Below are positions 63,887 to 64,000 of a stretch of DNA of 64,000 nt, piece by piece. Within the stretch, counting starts at the first letter, position 1. Every line of letters begins with the position of its first letter. Made by a program: the position numbers and the translations under genes. The notes under the pieces are model-generated. The model was not told where the DNA came from. It did not search any database and saw nothing but the letters and a program-made list of their open reading frames with translations. Source of the DNA: Candidatus Hadersleviella danica (GTDB lineage: Bacteria; Chloroflexota; Anaerolineae; Promineifilales; Promineifilaceae); contig JADJSZ010000004.1 of the NCBI GenBank assembly GCA_016711405.1, positions 1 to 64,000 of the forward strand, read 5' to 3'.

Positions 63887-64000
63887 CGCCACACCATCAG
63901 GATAATTAAATTTGGGGAATAACCTTAATTGATAGGAACGATTCCGCGCAAATTACTTACTCAGTAGGGGGAGTAAAAGACCAAATTTTTGCCCCCGTTT

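Noticed and set aside
1..64000. tRNA genes, insertion sequences and prophage
   Set aside because: No cloverleaf with a TTCGA-type arm, no transposase or integrase motif and no phage structural gene was seen in either strand.

Overview
The window is bacterial, with sigma70-type promoters, Shine-Dalgarno sites, rho-independent terminators and a SAM-I riboswitch. It looks like a multicellular or filamentous Chloroflexota (Anaerolineae-like) genome. That placement is an inference from the mix of a six-GAF histidine kinase, CSLREA/beta-helix surface proteins, NB-ARC/TPR proteins, GT-C/YfhO membrane proteins and an S15/PNPase pair. No marker gene proves it. No rRNA, tRNA, CRISPR array, transposase or prophage gene was seen.

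Layout. 1-4.2 kb: two tandemly duplicated NB-ARC ATPases of the STAND class (minus strand), one with its TPR half; both are frameshifted. 4.2-13.5 kb: a GH5 glycosidase fused to an epoxide-hydrolase-like domain, the large hybrid kinase, an AAG-type DNA glycosylase and FabI. 13.7-16.3 kb: a broken secreted protein, then promoter, SAM-I riboswitch, terminator and metK. 16.3-22.4 kb (minus): two GT-C type glycosyltransferases and radA. 22.7-30.5 kb (plus): a probable surface/export operon with a Wzc-like tyrosine kinase, an FN3 membrane protein, a stand-alone PqqD-like protein, a C25 (gingipain-like) peptidase and an FN3/Thr-Pro-rich anchored protein. 30.6-40 kb: a zinc-binding-motif protein, a DapF-like epimerase, a small membrane protein, a CoA-acylating aldehyde dehydrogenase, an NAD-dependent epimerase, rpsO and pnp. 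40-48.4 kb: small membrane proteins, then three secreted beta-helix or FG-GAP proteins and a lipoprotein. 48.4-62.2 kb: a surface glycan locus with a DegT aminotransferase, NAD-dependent epimerase, GT2, three GT-C proteins, a methyltransferase and a YfhO-like protein. 62.2-63.8 kb (minus): yidC-jag.

The genes mostly serve the cell surface. Sugar nucleotides (aminotransferase, epimerase) and a GT2 of the polyprenyl-phosphate type would feed the GT-C enzymes. Secreted proteins carry signal peptides and one of two kinds of C-terminus: a transmembrane helix with a basic tail, or a short terminal tail of the form [VI][YF]LP[LI][IV]xR.

Three patterns go beyond ordinary annotation. (1) The sequence is full of short tandem 7-8 bp repeats of many unrelated families. 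Between genes they are often paired as inverted arrays that form long hairpins, and they also sit inside membrane-protein genes, frequently exactly where the reading frame is lost. (2) The palindrome CGGCCG (often ACGGCCGT) is greatly over-represented in genes and spacers. (3) Three secreted proteins, including the C25 peptidase itself, share the terminal YLPL-type tail, a candidate unrecognised sorting signal. Frameshifts cluster strongly (1-3 kb, 14 kb, 17-19 kb and 45-62 kb), whereas 26.5-45.3 kb has none. Most can be repaired by adding one base to a G/C run, so assembly error must be excluded before calling these genes dead.
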